Shown piece after piece: positions 37,701 to 49,900 of a stretch of 64,000 nucleotides of DNA. This stretch comes from Litoditis marina (lineage: Eukaryota; Nematoda; Chromadorea; Rhabditida; Rhabditidae). Position numbers and translations under genes: made by a program. The stretch lies in assembly GCA_964036275.1 (NCBI GenBank), contig OZ038435.1, forward strand, positions 34,714,228 to 34,778,227, read 5' to 3'. Every line of letters begins with the position of its first letter. The stretch's first letter is position 1. The notes under the pieces were generated by a model, which worked only from the letters and a program-made list of their open reading frames with translations, did not search any database and was not told where the DNA came from.

Positions 37701-40700
37701 GATTACATGGCCTTATCAACGCGATATGTTGCGATGAACTTTATTGTTCACTTGTGCTAATGCCGTTTTTTTCTCAATGAGAAAAAATTGTGAACAGAAG
37801 TAATTGTAATTCGGCTAATCATAATTGCTTCATAGTTCAGTGCATTATGTTGCTGTAATCAGTACAAGGTCTCTTGGGGTTGTTGACGTGATTTTGTGAC
37901 AATAATTCTGTGTTTTTTTGAGAAATTTGTTTGCAAACAACTGTATGTAGTCCGCTCGATTGCAGCACCTAACAGAAAGAGTGTAACCTGATCACTTGTT
38001 TTTTCTCTTCCGCTTTCCCCAGACTTCGGAGTTATGAGGGTTTGGTTTCAGATAAGCGTCCCCCTGAGGTTCTCGGCGCAACTGGTTGGCAACATGGAAC
38101 TATTGCTTGAGGTAGGCAGTGAAGAATTGACCAGGAGTTATGGCATTACTGGGGCTGTATTCGGGAAACTACAGACGTTTATCTCCGGAACGTACAGTAC
38201 GGGAATCGCGTGCTGGCGATGGAATCAGGGCACCCCGAGTTGGCCGATCTCTCGGACGATACGACCTCCTCTCTCAAAAAAACATGTGATGTTGATTTTT
38301 TTGGGCCTCCGCCTACAGGGAATTGGCGAAAAGTAATCCCTTATTCACCTGAGGAACGTATTTTTCAGAAGCTGGCGAAAAATACCAGATTTACCGCAAT
38401 AAAGTTTTGTTCGAGAAGTCAGCTGATATTTGTTTCTGGTTGTTTACCGTCGGCTCATCATGACATGTTTATTTCTCGTTTATCATGTGATGTCTATCAT
38501 TTGAGGTGTCCTACACGACGAATGGGGAGAATGTTCCACGTGTGTCCAAGATACCTCTCTCGGTGGTGGCGCGCGAGCCGTTCCTCATCAAAAGTGGAAT
38601 ACTCACACTCAATGTACGTCGATTTACAGTTTGAGGATGATACATTCTCATTATAATAGAAAGTACAGTTCAAGGAACTAGCTCCTTTCGTGCCACACAA
38701 ATAAAAGGGAAATTTCTTCCAGAATCTATCGCTGTCCGATGTGCAGCTAATATTATGTCGTCGTTTTTCTCAACCTCAATGTGGATAGGAGTAGAGGGGG
38801 ATTTTCTATGGCAGAATGGTTTGAGTAGCGGATAAACTAGTGTGAAGTGTAATGTGTTGCAGGGTAACCGGTTCTTCACTTTAGGTTATCGTTCTCAACC
38901 GGTTAGAGTAACCTAAAAAAGTTTACCAAAAACCCGGTGAGGGATATAATTCAAATGTTACAGGGTGTGGCTGTCACTTCGCTGCTGAACCACAGTGAAC
39001 ACGTGTTGACAGCCGATGTGGCATCTAGTGCAGATATCGTCATCTCCAACGTCGAATGGCTGTTGGTAGGTGGACCGGCTTTTTTGCTGAATTCGTTCTA
39101 TCTTCTTAGTTCGATCGTATTATCAACTGAACTTCACCTTAGCTCGACCTTAGTTGAATAAATCTCTTCTCATAAAGGATAAAAATTCTTTTTCGACCCA
39201 AAACCCTAAATGAACGGTGTTTTGAGAGTTGGCGACATTATGATTTGGCTCGAGTTGTACTAGGCAATCACGCATCCATGAAGAATAGGTTTATAAATTT
39301 ATTGTTAGTTCTGTTTTTGAAAAATATGGAAATTACTGTGTGTAACACATTATGTGTAAAACTGTCGTTGAACTCATCTTGTGTTCTCCTTCAGGCAGAC
39401 GTGGTTCACCAAGTGGACCCAGGGAAGGCGGGGAAAACACTGAATGGTAAGTGGGTAAGATGTGGTCTGACTAAGTTCGTCACAACATAAACTGTACGTC
39501 AAATAGGGGTAAGGATAGAAAATGTATAGAGAAATAGATCAAACCCATAGTTATTTACCGGAATAATATGTAGCGTTGAAGACATTTGTTGTGTGAATAT
39601 ATACTAGTTTAAATGCTCTTAGCGCAGTGGTATTTCTGCATGGAACCAGCATTATTTCTCACCGATGCGCCAATTGTATAGGGTTGGCTCTTTCCGATGC
39701 AAGCCAGTAGTGTGTGTCTCTTTCCCACTGTGTTCGTAGTTTCAGTCCGTTGTTTTCAAGTCCGAATTCACAAACTTTGGCGTGTTTTGAGTTTAAACTA
39801 CAACATGGTATTGTCCTCTCCTATATAGTTGACTGAGTTCAGATCGCCTTTGTGAGGGAGACGTGATGCGGTACTGTACCGCCATTCAGGTGGATCTAGA
39901 GGAGGAAGAGGCTGAGATGCCCGTCGGTCGAATGGCCGTCGAATGGAAAAGGTAGCACAAAATGTTACGAACAAATTTCATCTCTATAGGTCAAAAGTGT
40001 CAATGTTGGCTTGCGCATTAAAGAATAACCGTTTTGTAAGATACCCAGTTCTTGAAGAATTGCGCGCTCAGCGGACCGTATTCGGAAAATAATGTTTCTC
40101 TATTTTTTAAACAGTCATGCACGGTTTGGCAATGAGAGATTGTGCAGTAGATTAGCTTTCATCTGCTCCTACCGTACTGCTTCTCTCAGGTACGGTAATC
40201 GGTATTCGTAATAAGCATACTCCAGCAAAGTTGTCCGAATAGTCAGATTAAATCAAAAATCTTTTTGCCGAAAACGAGAAAATTTCCCTATTTTTGATAA
40301 AAAATCAAACATTTTCACGTATTTGAACCCTAAAAATGGACAAATTCTTGTCGATTAGTCAGACCTTACTGGTGTATGGTAATAAGTAATGCAAACTGTA
40401 GTGTAAAGTGAGTTACATACTGTCCCTCTCAGATACGGTAGTCTATCCGTAATAAGCTATATAATGTAATGTAAACTGTAATGTAACGTCAGTTATGTCT
40501 CCCAGATACGGTAGTGAGTACCCGGTCCGTTCTGTGGTGGCCCTGTGCCGTCTGCCGGTCCTCAGCTGTCCCGTCTCGGTCTCCGCCCGCGTACTCGAGA
40601 CACCGGCAACTGTACGGAGACCCATCAACATACACTACACTCTGCGCAATAACAGTGATCAGGTTGGTGGCTCATCGGCAATGTGTTGTGGCTATCTCAC

Positions 40701-43700
40701 AGGAAGAAGCCCGTTTCTCATTGTAGTTCTCGAAAGTTCCCGCGAAACTGGGCTATTTTTCCAAACTTTTGGCGGAATACGAGACAAATTTACTGAGTAT
40801 GTGTTAGTGTCTTCTAAAGCAGTTGCGCGTACTAGTTGCGGCCAATTCCTATCTGACCAATTTTGGTCACCATTCTTTAGGGTACGTGAATAGGTACACT
40901 GCAACCAAAATCCGGTTCCAAAAACAATTTGTCCAATCCGGTTCCAAAAACAATTTGTTCCATCCTTCATCTAGATGGGTTGTTTACTCTTTTTCACTCC
41001 CTCTTCTTGCAGGTGGCGGAGCTTACAGTATCCTTCGACCTTTCGGACACTTTCATGTTTTCTGGAGAGAAGAGGGTTTGTGTCTGAATTATGTTCTTTG
41101 GTTTCCATTTCCCGCGAGAGATTAACCCTTTATCCTCTCCAGGATTCTTCAATTAACCGAAGAAAAAGTTATTGACTTTACGAACTTTCAAATATAAATC
41201 CAGAAGAATTGGAGGGGTTGCATCTGGGATATTTTTGTTTATGTAACATTTTCACGGAGTTTCGGAAACTTCTTCATATGATACAGATTATGGGGTTCCA
41301 TTGACGATATATCTGAACCTATGACTTTAGATGAGTTCATTAGTTCTTAGTCTTATGAATCTTTGAACGAGCTAGTAGTTTTACTTTCGATTTCTGCAAA
41401 AGTGTTTTTTCGTGCTAATATTGTTTACTGCAAAGATTCTAGTCTTAAGCCTGTTGTTGAATATTGTTGTGTACAATTCCCGAGAGGAGCCAAAGAACAT
41501 AACTTTTCCGGGAATGTTTGTCGAAAAACACTTTCTGTTCACGGTTCCTGGGATTAAATATTGCTCCCTGGTAATGGGCAAGAAAAGCCATTAGTAAACA
41601 CATGTTGTTTTCTTCTATTCGATCAACCAAAATTGCAAAGTTATAACAACAGTAAAGTTGCCCGAGTAGTTACAATAATTCCAAAAAATGAGGTTTATTT
41701 TAATGAATTTTTTTTAAAAAGTTTCCATTCTAGGGTCCCTCGTAGAATAGTCACACCTCACTAGTGACAAAGTAGTGTTCTTTGAACTTGAGGTCTCAAC
41801 TTTATTCTGTTTTGAGTTGACGTTCCGCCTTTTCCCCGACTCGTGTCGCAATATCAACGTGATAGTGATGGCATTGACCGGCGGACGCCTACCGTTTCCC
41901 AAGATTTCTCTCAGGTGCGATGGTTGACGTTATGGTCGTTGTAACCAATATTTATACTCTGACCAGGCCGGGAAATTTAGCAAATACATAGTCGAATGCG
42001 GGCTTATATTTGATAATTTTTTTCCGGAGTAAAACCGCGCAATTTTGGCATAGTTCAATCGGGGAACTGGTCCCTACTCTACGAGTAGTCGTTGATGAGT
42101 TTCGAAATCATATAGTGAACCACTGTAGTGAAACTGGCTAGGTGGATTAGCGGATTATTCACATTTTCTTTATTCAGTCTAAGGTGAGTAGAACAGTGGC
42201 CCACTGTTATAACTATTCGTCTTTCCAAACTGAATTTTGTGGACCCCTTTGATCTCTACTTGTTTTGGCTTTTCTATGAGTCTGTTCAGGTCTCCGGACA
42301 TCTCTGAGACCCTTCTTCAACATGCCACCCGCGTCTTGCCAGCCACCCTCTTTGTTCTGGTTAGTTCTCGTTATTACGATGCGAATGGTCCTGATGTGAT
42401 TCATGGCTGTCCGGAAGGGTTGTCTGCATATTCCAGTAAAAGTTTCAAGAAACGGGCTATCTTTTTTGCCAAAGAAAAAAATGTCTGTTGATGCAAAACT
42501 ATGAAGGTTAACTAACGTATGTGAATCTGAAAACAGACTAGATTCTGTCTATAGTCACACCTTACTGGTGTGGTTGCCTGTCGAGTTATCTAAACAACAA
42601 ACAAACACACGGTTGATATTTGCAACTCGAGTTGTGATTCACAAGTTCGTACCAGACGTATTTACATGGAGCATTGTAAACGTCTGTTTAAATACGGCGT
42701 GGTTATCGTTATCTAAGTGATGATTTGCGAGTTCCTGAACATCGAGAGTTCGAGAGAGGAGAGATACGGCTGTTTGATCACTTGTCTGCTGGTGGAAGAA
42801 CAACTGAGAAATCATGATGCAATCTACTTGGTACCGGTCGGATGCAACTTATTAGTACACACCTTATTAGCTATACCTGAAGAACAGTTGATACACCTTA
42901 ACCTTATTAGTTTTATCTTACTGTGGTTTCGGTCCCGGCGATACGTTTGTAACATTTTTACTTCTGAGCAGACCCGCGGCCGTATTCACTAAGCTCAAAT
43001 AGCTGCTTTTAAAGAAGGGCGATTATGTGGACCAATCTCGTGTCAACGGTCCTTTAAACTGCGATCAAAAATGTATTACAGTTTGAAGGACTGAAGCGTT
43101 GCGATCGGACCACATAATCTTCCTTCTTTAACATAAAATTTCCAATCGAAATAATCCGGCTACGTGATAACTTGTTTTGGTTCTGAATTTATTGAGGTTT
43201 CTGTCCAGGCGACACACTTATAACATTATACCCTATCAGCAAACGGAAGGGGAGCTACAGTAACCCAATCAGAAACATCCAATTGAGAATTTGCTTCGAT
43301 AACGTACCGAACGGTTTGAGCTTAGTGAATACGGTTTTCCCATGCGTTTATTTTGGAGTAAGATGCGTGGTCTAAATTTAACTGAAGTACGTCCTCAACT
43401 CTCTAGCATCCTGTTTGTTCACAATTAGTGTCCACAGCTTGTTGTCATCGGGGAATTGAATTGCTGTTCCGACAAACAGTGCGAGGGCGTCTTTCGCATT
43501 CTCCTGTTGATGAGAACGTCACATTTTCCCTGAAGGAGCAGCGAATTGGCAAGGCGGAAACGAATTCCAACAACTTCCTTTATAGTTATTTACACTGAAA
43601 ACTATATGAACAGATCGTACAATTGAAACCGAGGAAACAAATTTGCATACCTCTACACCATATCAAATTTAGTTAAAAGAGAAATTATATTCGTTATGAA

Positions 43701-45898
43701 AAATTTGCGGGAAACATAGGCAATCAAGCTATAAGCCCAACTATTACGATAGAAGTATCGTTTTCAACGGTGAATAAACTTTTGCATAAAAAAGCATATC
43801 CAGAGATTTGTGAAACATATATTTCGTATGAGGACATCTCATCACGCGGTAAGATATTCAAATTTAGAGAAGACCCGCTATAACGCTAATGTGTTTGTGT
43901 ATATTAGAATTGTCCTTTAGCTGACTAACTGATCCTGTTATTGGAAGCCACTGGAAATGGAAAAAAATAAGAAAATGTGTTTACTGTGAATTAGTAAGAA
44001 GAACGGCATATTTGGCTTGTTCTGTTGCAACAATTCCATAGATCTTGAGTGTGAATATGGGATCTTTCGAATAACGGTCTGTTATGAAAATGAAAATGTA
44101 AATAACATTTTCCGACGTACGATCTTTGTTGAGTAGAAGAGGCGATTGATTTCTGATTTGTCTGCTGGGTGGAAAAGCTGGGTAGATGGTGCTAAACGAA
44201 AATGGAGTAAATTTGGGCAAAGAGAGGAAAGTGGTGGGTTAGCGTGACAGTTCAAATTGTTTTGGTGTTTTGACCGCCACGTTCAAAGTTCCGAAGGAAA
44301 TGAAGTTGATTGGCGTAAAATGGTCTCTTTGAATTTCATTTTTACTTGATATCCTTGACAATTTACGTGAAACGCTGAAAATACGCTCTAGCGTTTAGAA
44401 CGAACCAAAACTACTTTTCGTGCGGGTATGGCTTTCATAGTCATTTCACGTAGTTTAGGCGAACTTTTCCAATTTCCCCGCATACAATAATAACCTGGCA
44501 GACGTTTTCTAGAAGTTCAAATCTTATACTGTAGGTGTTCACTAGGATTGGAGTGTGAACCTGACATGCTCTATGTACTGTGCACTCAGAACTGTTGATA
44601 GATTTGTATTTGTGGCGGCTGCTATCACAGACCATGTTCATTCGAGAGATGCCTCTCCTCTCTCATCCATCTCATCTAATCTGATTTGATGTTTGTTGCC
44701 GAACAATATATCTGCTCGTCGAGCAATACTGTAGGCGGTTGAGCCGCTACATGGTGCCCACTTGTTGTTGGTTTCTGCCGATTTTTGGTCCATGGAATTA
44801 TGCATTTCCAACGAATTGGTTGACTTTAATTAGAATTTCTAGTAGAAATAGATCGAGTAGCACGCGAGTATATTGTGGTGGATCTAATTACCGCAAGGCG
44901 TTTTGAATTAACAAAAAAACGAAGCTTATTAGACGATTTTCGGCTTTAGCAGATGCAGTAAATAAGACGTTTTTTAATAGCAATAGTTGATTTAAGTTGA
45001 GTGTTTTTTGGGCTGCAACTTTGGTACGATGTGTTTACTAGTTGGGAAAAACGAGTGTTCTATCGATAATTGCAAGCATACGTTTCACGCATGTTGTCAA
45101 TGGGGGACACGTGAGATGACACGTGTGGTGTAATCATGAGTTCATGAGCCTTGCCGATGTCGGTAACCGTCTAGTTTATTCATAGTTTGAAAATGAGCAA
45201 TGATAAGAAACAGGAAACACACTTGCTGATGTTTGTTCACGTTTTACGTGGCCATTTAGTTTACAGTATCAGTTGCGGTATTTGTATACCCACAGGTCAT
45301 ATGGGTATACAAACCCACAGAGTTGTGCAAAATTGGAGGGCTAGGATTTGTCTCCCACTTAGCATGACATCAGATTATCAGTCCTTGCAAAACATTCATT
45401 AGATCTGATTAGCATTGGGTGGATGGAACACAAAATGGCGTAATTTGAGTGGTTAAGTCGCGTCTTATCCTGGTAGATTCTCCGAAAATAGTCCCGTTTT
45501 GAAGAAACAACACTTTTGTGCGTACGATTTGGATGAAAACAGAACATTCCCGAGAAGCGCGGTGTCAATAACTGTTAAGTGAAATTGAAGACACTTGGGC
45601 CTTGTTTAGATTTCCAGTCTCCCGATCGGGAATCAAACGCAAAAAGTGGAAAATATCATTTTTGAGAGGTACCGGCGATATTAATGTTTAGCGCTTTCGA
45701 GCTTTGAATAACTAGTTTTATATGGAGGCTTGAAGTATAAATGTAGCTTTACTTCATTGGTGTTAATGTCAAAGTTTAATGTCATTGATGTTGCTTGGAA
45801 GGAACTGTAGTAGACTGAATTATTGTAGTTGATCAAACTTCTATAAAACATATCTCTTTCAGCCGAACCTGAAAGAACCGTCGGAGAGCCAAGCATAG
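25766..45898 (+). CDS. TRAPPC11: TRAPP complex subunit 11 (foie gras), 32 exons
   Basis: TRAPPC11 is a subunit of the TRAPPIII tethering complex in ER-Golgi traffic and autophagy. Exons: 25766-25881, 26211-26302, 26618-26716, 26914-27004, 27344-27461, 27628-27696, 27836-27945, 28189-28291, 28386-28535, 29089-29230, 29479-29531, 29642-29728, 29981-30088, 30536-30682, 31136-31261, 31619-31714, 33629-33717, 34230-34323, 34585-34674, 35012-35136, 35416-35541, 37178-37304, 38052-38111, 38506-38613, 38964-39065, 39395-39446, 39843-39951, 40506-40662, 41013-41075, 41817-41914, 42290-42359, 45863-45898. All phases agree and give 1070 residues; the human protein has about 1130. Family landmarks include LVFLTGLD, VPSIIVLFLNLDWD, LFKLAFLSELRQDTH (foie gras domain), PNPDPLAAETVFFGQRPW, LSKVAILFDS, and C-terminal SDTFMFSG and ISLRSPD (gryphon domain). 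The last exon (ending PSESQA, after a 3.5-kb intron) is the least certain. Confidence 0.95.
32030..32790. repeat. Degenerate GGCGCC-rich tandem repeat
   Basis: In TRAPPC11 intron 16, about six diverged units of roughly 125-150 bp each carry one or more GGCGCC palindromes (near 32098, 32235, 32365, 32490, 32605 and 32765). These alternate with TCGTCAATT and CGTYTGAAATTTG words. The GC palindromes stand out against AT-rich linkers. No coding signal is seen. Confidence 0.65.
33049..33419. repeat. Long near-perfect inverted repeat, 371 bp
   Basis: The arms are about 150 bp (33049-33203 and 33260-33419), begin ATTAGTAAAAAGTGGGGG and enclose a spacer of about 57 bp. They differ at only a handful of positions by eye. 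It lies in TRAPPC11 intron 16. A foldback transposon or MITE is likely; I found no clear target duplication. Confidence 0.85.
33751..33994. repeat. GGTTACC-rich palindrome, 244 bp
   Basis: The outer arms of about 60 bp start TAACCCGGTTTTTAGG on the left and end CCTAAAAAGCGGGTTA on the right. Inside, the words GGTTACC and GGTAACC recur more than ten times in both orientations. It is related to copies at 7896 and 38862, in TRAPPC11 intron 17. Confidence 0.8.
37323..37443. repeat. Hairpin element, family A, copy 3
   Basis: ATGACGATTATGTGGTCC at the left and GGTCCACATTATCGTCGTCC at the right mark a diverged copy. It starts about 19 bases after the donor of TRAPPC11 exon 22. Confidence 0.7.
38862..38943. 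repeat. GGTTACC-type element, diverged copy
   Basis: AGGGTAACCGGTTCTTC, TTTAGGTTATCG, AGAGTAACCTAAAAAAG and AAAACCCGGTGAGGG show the same family as 33751. It ends about 20 bases before the acceptor of TRAPPC11 exon 25. Confidence 0.55.
40185..40515 (+). repeat. Duplicated splice-acceptor segments before TRAPPC11 exon 28
   Basis: The true acceptor TCTCCCAG with ATACGGTAGT (40506) is preceded by two look-alikes: TCTCTCAG with GTACGGTAAT (near 40193) and CCTCTCAG with ATACGGTAGT (near 40437). The two nearer copies also share upstream words such as AATGYAAACTGTARTGTAA. Use of the decoy near 40437 would reach a stop codon within about a dozen codons. Confidence 0.6.
43013..43127. repeat. Hairpin element, family A, copy 4 (best preserved)
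   Basis: This 115-bp element begins AGAAGGGCGATTATGTGG, ends CCACATAATCTTCCTTCT and is flanked by exact TTAA duplications (43009-43012 and 43128-43131). It lies in the last TRAPPC11 intron. TTAA is the target of piggyBac and Kolobok-type transposases. Confidence 0.85.
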
Positions 45899-46142
45899 AT
45901 ATAGAAGATGGGATATGGATGTGGACAACGGTTACCCCGGGTTGTGATATTATTTATTTATTTCTATTGTAAATATAAATGTTTTATCCTGAAACTGTCT
46001 TTTTTCGCTGCTTCACTAGCGTTGCCGATCGAAAACTATGAGTGTGATCAGGTAATGTCAGCAGCACATTATACATTTTTCGTTCCCAATTCCCCTTGTG
46101 GGAGTTTGGTTGACGTAATGAAAAGGACGTCAGTTCCGTAAA

Positions 46143-46148
46143 AATAAA
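46143..46148 (+). terminator. Polyadenylation signal of TRAPPC11
   Basis: AATAAA about 245 bases after the proposed TRAPPC11 stop codon. Confidence 0.5.
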
Positions 46149-46889
46149 CTGTCATTCCGTTCACACAGATCAGCCCCAGATTCGTATTCCCCCGGGACCC
46201 AGTTGTATCCCGGTCCCCAGTGAGGCGTCAGAGCTGGATACACAAGTTGTAACGTGGACCGAATATCGATAAGACTAAACGTTGTACACATCTCGAAAAC
46301 AGCTGTAAAACGTGTGTACGTTTCTCAATGCTCACTTGAATGTTCGACCGATCGTAACATTTTGAGCGGATACATGTGATAAATGGTGCTACCCTTGACG
46401 GCGGTTACATCTTGCTCATGTTATATATCAGTTACAAAGGGCTTCTGGTAACCGGGGCATCATATGAATAGGTTCACTATTGAAACCGAGACTTTCGCAG
46501 CGTGATAAAGTAAATATAGGCTGTTTTCCACCAGTTTTCAAGGAGAGAAAACCAACACACTGCTTAGAAAACACCATCCGAAGTTTCATTGGTACACGGG
46601 TACACGCCAAAGTCTCAGTGGGAATGGCGAGGACTACACTCGTGATGAAAGAAACTGTAGACGCTTGGCCCCGGTGGTTACACATTTCACGGTTTGACTT
46701 ATACTGGTGTCGGTTATACATGCTGGTTATACATGCTGGTTACCTTTGATTTCGGTGACAATTCAAACTTGTCAAAGTTGGATTAGGCCCCGCCCCCTGA
46801 ATGCTGCAGCTACTAGACTCCGCCCCCTGGCCGATTAGGGCGGTGTTATAAGACAGTGAAATAGGTGTGCAGGTATCTCATTCGCCTAT

Positions 46890-46905
46890 CCCCCCACCAG
46901 CCGAG
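46890..46905 (+). promoter_or_regulatory. Acceptor-like site before daf-7-like start codon
   Basis: CCCCCCACCAG followed by CCGAG and ATG. It is the fourth gene in the window with an acceptor close to its start codon. Confidence 0.4.
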
Positions 46906-49900
46906 ATGTATCTACTTGTGCTGCTGACAGCCTCCTGCCTCCTGCTACCGGCAGCCGCCCTCAACTGCAGCTCGTCCTGCATGGAGGAGATGGCTCGCAT
47001 ACGACTCGAAGACATCAAGGTGGGAACTAAGAAACAAAAACTCTCTCTCTATCTATCTCTCTCTCTCTCTCTCTCTCTCTATCTGCCTCTTTATCTCCCT
47101 CTTTATCTTTATCTCCCTTCCTATCGTCATGCATACAGATGGCTCGAAAAAAACAAGGTAGTTAGAACAAACAAACAAAAGTATACAGTTTTCAAACATC
47201 TACAATATACAACTAAACAATGAGATAACGATTTCTCGTGGAGGTATGCAGACTCGCACTAAGAGCTAATGTGGGTAGTAAGGGAGCACGTAACGTGTCA
47301 TTACGCGTGTGGGAAGCATGAAAACTAAAGTTGAATCAAGCTCCCACAAAATGTTAGAGTCTTTCACCTGTGAACTGTTCTGGATGAGCAGCATGTTCAT
47401 AAAAGTTGGAAAATGAAATGAACTTTCGTAATACAGTCGTATATGTCATTCGCATACTCTGAATTGAGAATATTTTCGGTTTCCGGTTACATCTCATCGT
47501 TTTCTTTGTCTCTGTTTGATTAAATTCGTGAACAACTTCTAGAATTAATGTAATTCACGTAAACGTGACAAGCTAGAGAAAAATTGAACAATGAACCGAG
47601 CTTGTTTCGGGATTATCATTGTTGACCAACAAATTGTACACCGAAGTAAACAATCTTTGACATTAGTAACATTTATACGATTTCTTAGTACGAGTTGAAA
47701 TTCAAACTCCTATACTCTATGTCCTCTTTGAACATTTGAGTTCTGGTGGGCAATCTTTGAAACGAAAGAATATCGTTTGCACTTCATAGAGAAAATGATC
47801 TTCTGGTTTTTTCCCGCCCTCGTCAATTTGCAGTAATTAATGACATTTCTTTTGACAATGATTAATATTCACTAATAAGGTCAGAATTAGTGTAATTTAA
47901 TTGCAGCTAAGAATCTGCTATGAAATTGAGATGCTATTTCGAGTGCTGTTAATTAGAGTGGATAATCGGTAATGATGCCATCGTTTGGGATTGGCACAGA
48001 AAAAGTAGGAGATACCGTAATCAGAATCCGTCCCTTAGCGAAGAGGCGTAGGAGAGAAACCAATCTAAGATGACAAACAAATGTATCTCTCTTTCGCTCC
48101 CTCTCTATCTCTTTCCTTCTCTAGATTTCCCTCTTTCTTTCTCTCTATCATCAATACGTAGTGACTTTTTAACCAGAATCTATTTCCTAACTCAAAACGA
48201 GGCTAGTTGTTTATTCAATTATCCGATCGTGAGAACTTGTTGATAACGAAATAGCACAAACAGGGAACGTCGTACGTAAATGGAGCAAAGATTCCCATCC
48301 AAAATTCCCATTGACGAGCGTGAATAACAAAAACACATTTTGCAGCGGAACCGGGATTTATAGAAGAGAGACTTTTCGCCAACTAGTATAGATCACATCA
48401 TTCCTACGGAGACCCCTACAGTACACTTTTGAACTTTCAAAAACACAAAAACAACAATATAGGACCTGGTCATTTGAAAACTGTAAAACTATCTGGGTCC
48501 TCGAACAACATATAAAGTTGACAATAATACACTCACGTTCCATTTTTCGGATTGGAAAGTTGTACTTTGATGTAGAAAAGAAGAGCTATGCATCATTGGT
48601 TCACTAACTATAATTCATGGTGATTATGATATTTTCTGCTAATCGGCATAATCTTATATGAAATCACTAGGGAAAAAGTGATTATATGAAGCGCCACATG
48701 TCGTTTTATCCAGAAGGAATTACAATCGAGTAGAGGATTCATTTATCGGTCGAATGCCAAAACTAATTTGCAAACATATCCTTGAACTGACATTTTGGAA
48801 TGCCATGATGTTCATTGGTAATCCCATTATTAGAAATGCCGAGAAAACACTTTTCTTTTTCTGATTAAATGTGCTCTAATGCGAAGCCTTTGATAGAACG
48901 AAAAGGCCACAGAAAAGATGTGGAAAAGGTTAATCCTCGGGAAAGAACAATTGTAAGGGTGTTCACTCATTCGCATGAATCAGCTACAGTAACCAATAGT
49001 GGGGAGAACATCACGTGAAACGTGGGACAAACGTGAGCGAACGTGTACTTCACTAATGAAATGGAAAACCTCCCTCCGGACTCCTTGAATTCATCATCTT
49101 TTTCAGTGACTCACGGTCTGATGTTTGACTAATCCCCATATCCTGTCGGTAACTAACCTCAGCATATTTAGTGAATTAATGAGACTTTAACATTTAAAAC
49201 TATTATAAAAGTGCCATTATTTTTCTGTTCTAGAACAAAGTGTAAACTTACAATTATGTCTAGAACAGAAAAAACAGTAGCGTTCTACAATGTTTCTAGG
49301 TTACCAGGTACTATCTCGTTTGTTTTTATCCTTAAACTAACTTGTATGTTCGTTATTTTGGAGTGTGTGGTTCAGTTAATGAAAACCAAGAATATGACTA
49401 ACGAATCAAACCAGCTGGTTTGTTTTCACCCGCGTATTTGTTATCGAAAACATTCTTCATTCTTTTCTCACGTTCGTATCCCAGGATTGAAGCCGAATAC
49501 CGAAAATTCACATTTGTCCGACCTCCGAAAACAATACAAATTCTTTCCTACCGCCGGATTGTAGTGGTTTCACGAGGAAGTGAACTTGTGCTAACAGTCA
49601 ACAACTAACTTTTCATAAAAATAGATTTTCAGAGGTATACTGTAGGTATACGTATTTCGACCTTATACAACTAACCTATAATCATGTGTTATAGTTGTTC
49701 GATGTAGCACAACAATATAAGAGCTTTCCGTAAATAGCCACCATGAATTACCTGAAAGTGCTTACTGTAACCGTACTCGACGCGTGAAAGACACTTTCTT
49801 CGGTTTTATCGTACTACTAGTTGCTATGTCCATCGATACCTTTTTCCTGAACCGGTAATAAGTTGATCCGGTCCGGCTGGCCGAGTGGCAACCGTCCGGC

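Larger units (their letters stand above)
45899..46905. other. TRAPPC11 3'UTR and daf-7-like upstream region
   Basis: After the TRAPPC11 stop comes a polyadenylation signal at 46143. The next 760 bases hold a family C-like fragment near 46590-46670 and the promoter side of the TGF-beta gene, including TTATAAGA at about 46849. Two CCGCCCCCTG words lie at about 46791 and 46820. No exon is firmly supported. Confidence 0.45.

Noticed and set aside
38210..38656. 148-codon open frame overlapping TRAPPC11 exon 24
   Set aside because: It is in a different frame from the exon that matches TRAPPC11, and has no similarity of its own.
46018..46250. Possible extra C-terminal exons after TRAPPC11 (starting near 46023 and 46171)
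   Set aside because: They have acceptor-like starts and short open frames, but they lie around a polyadenylation signal. The exon at 45863 continues TRAPPC11 in phase and ends at a length like the family's C-terminus.
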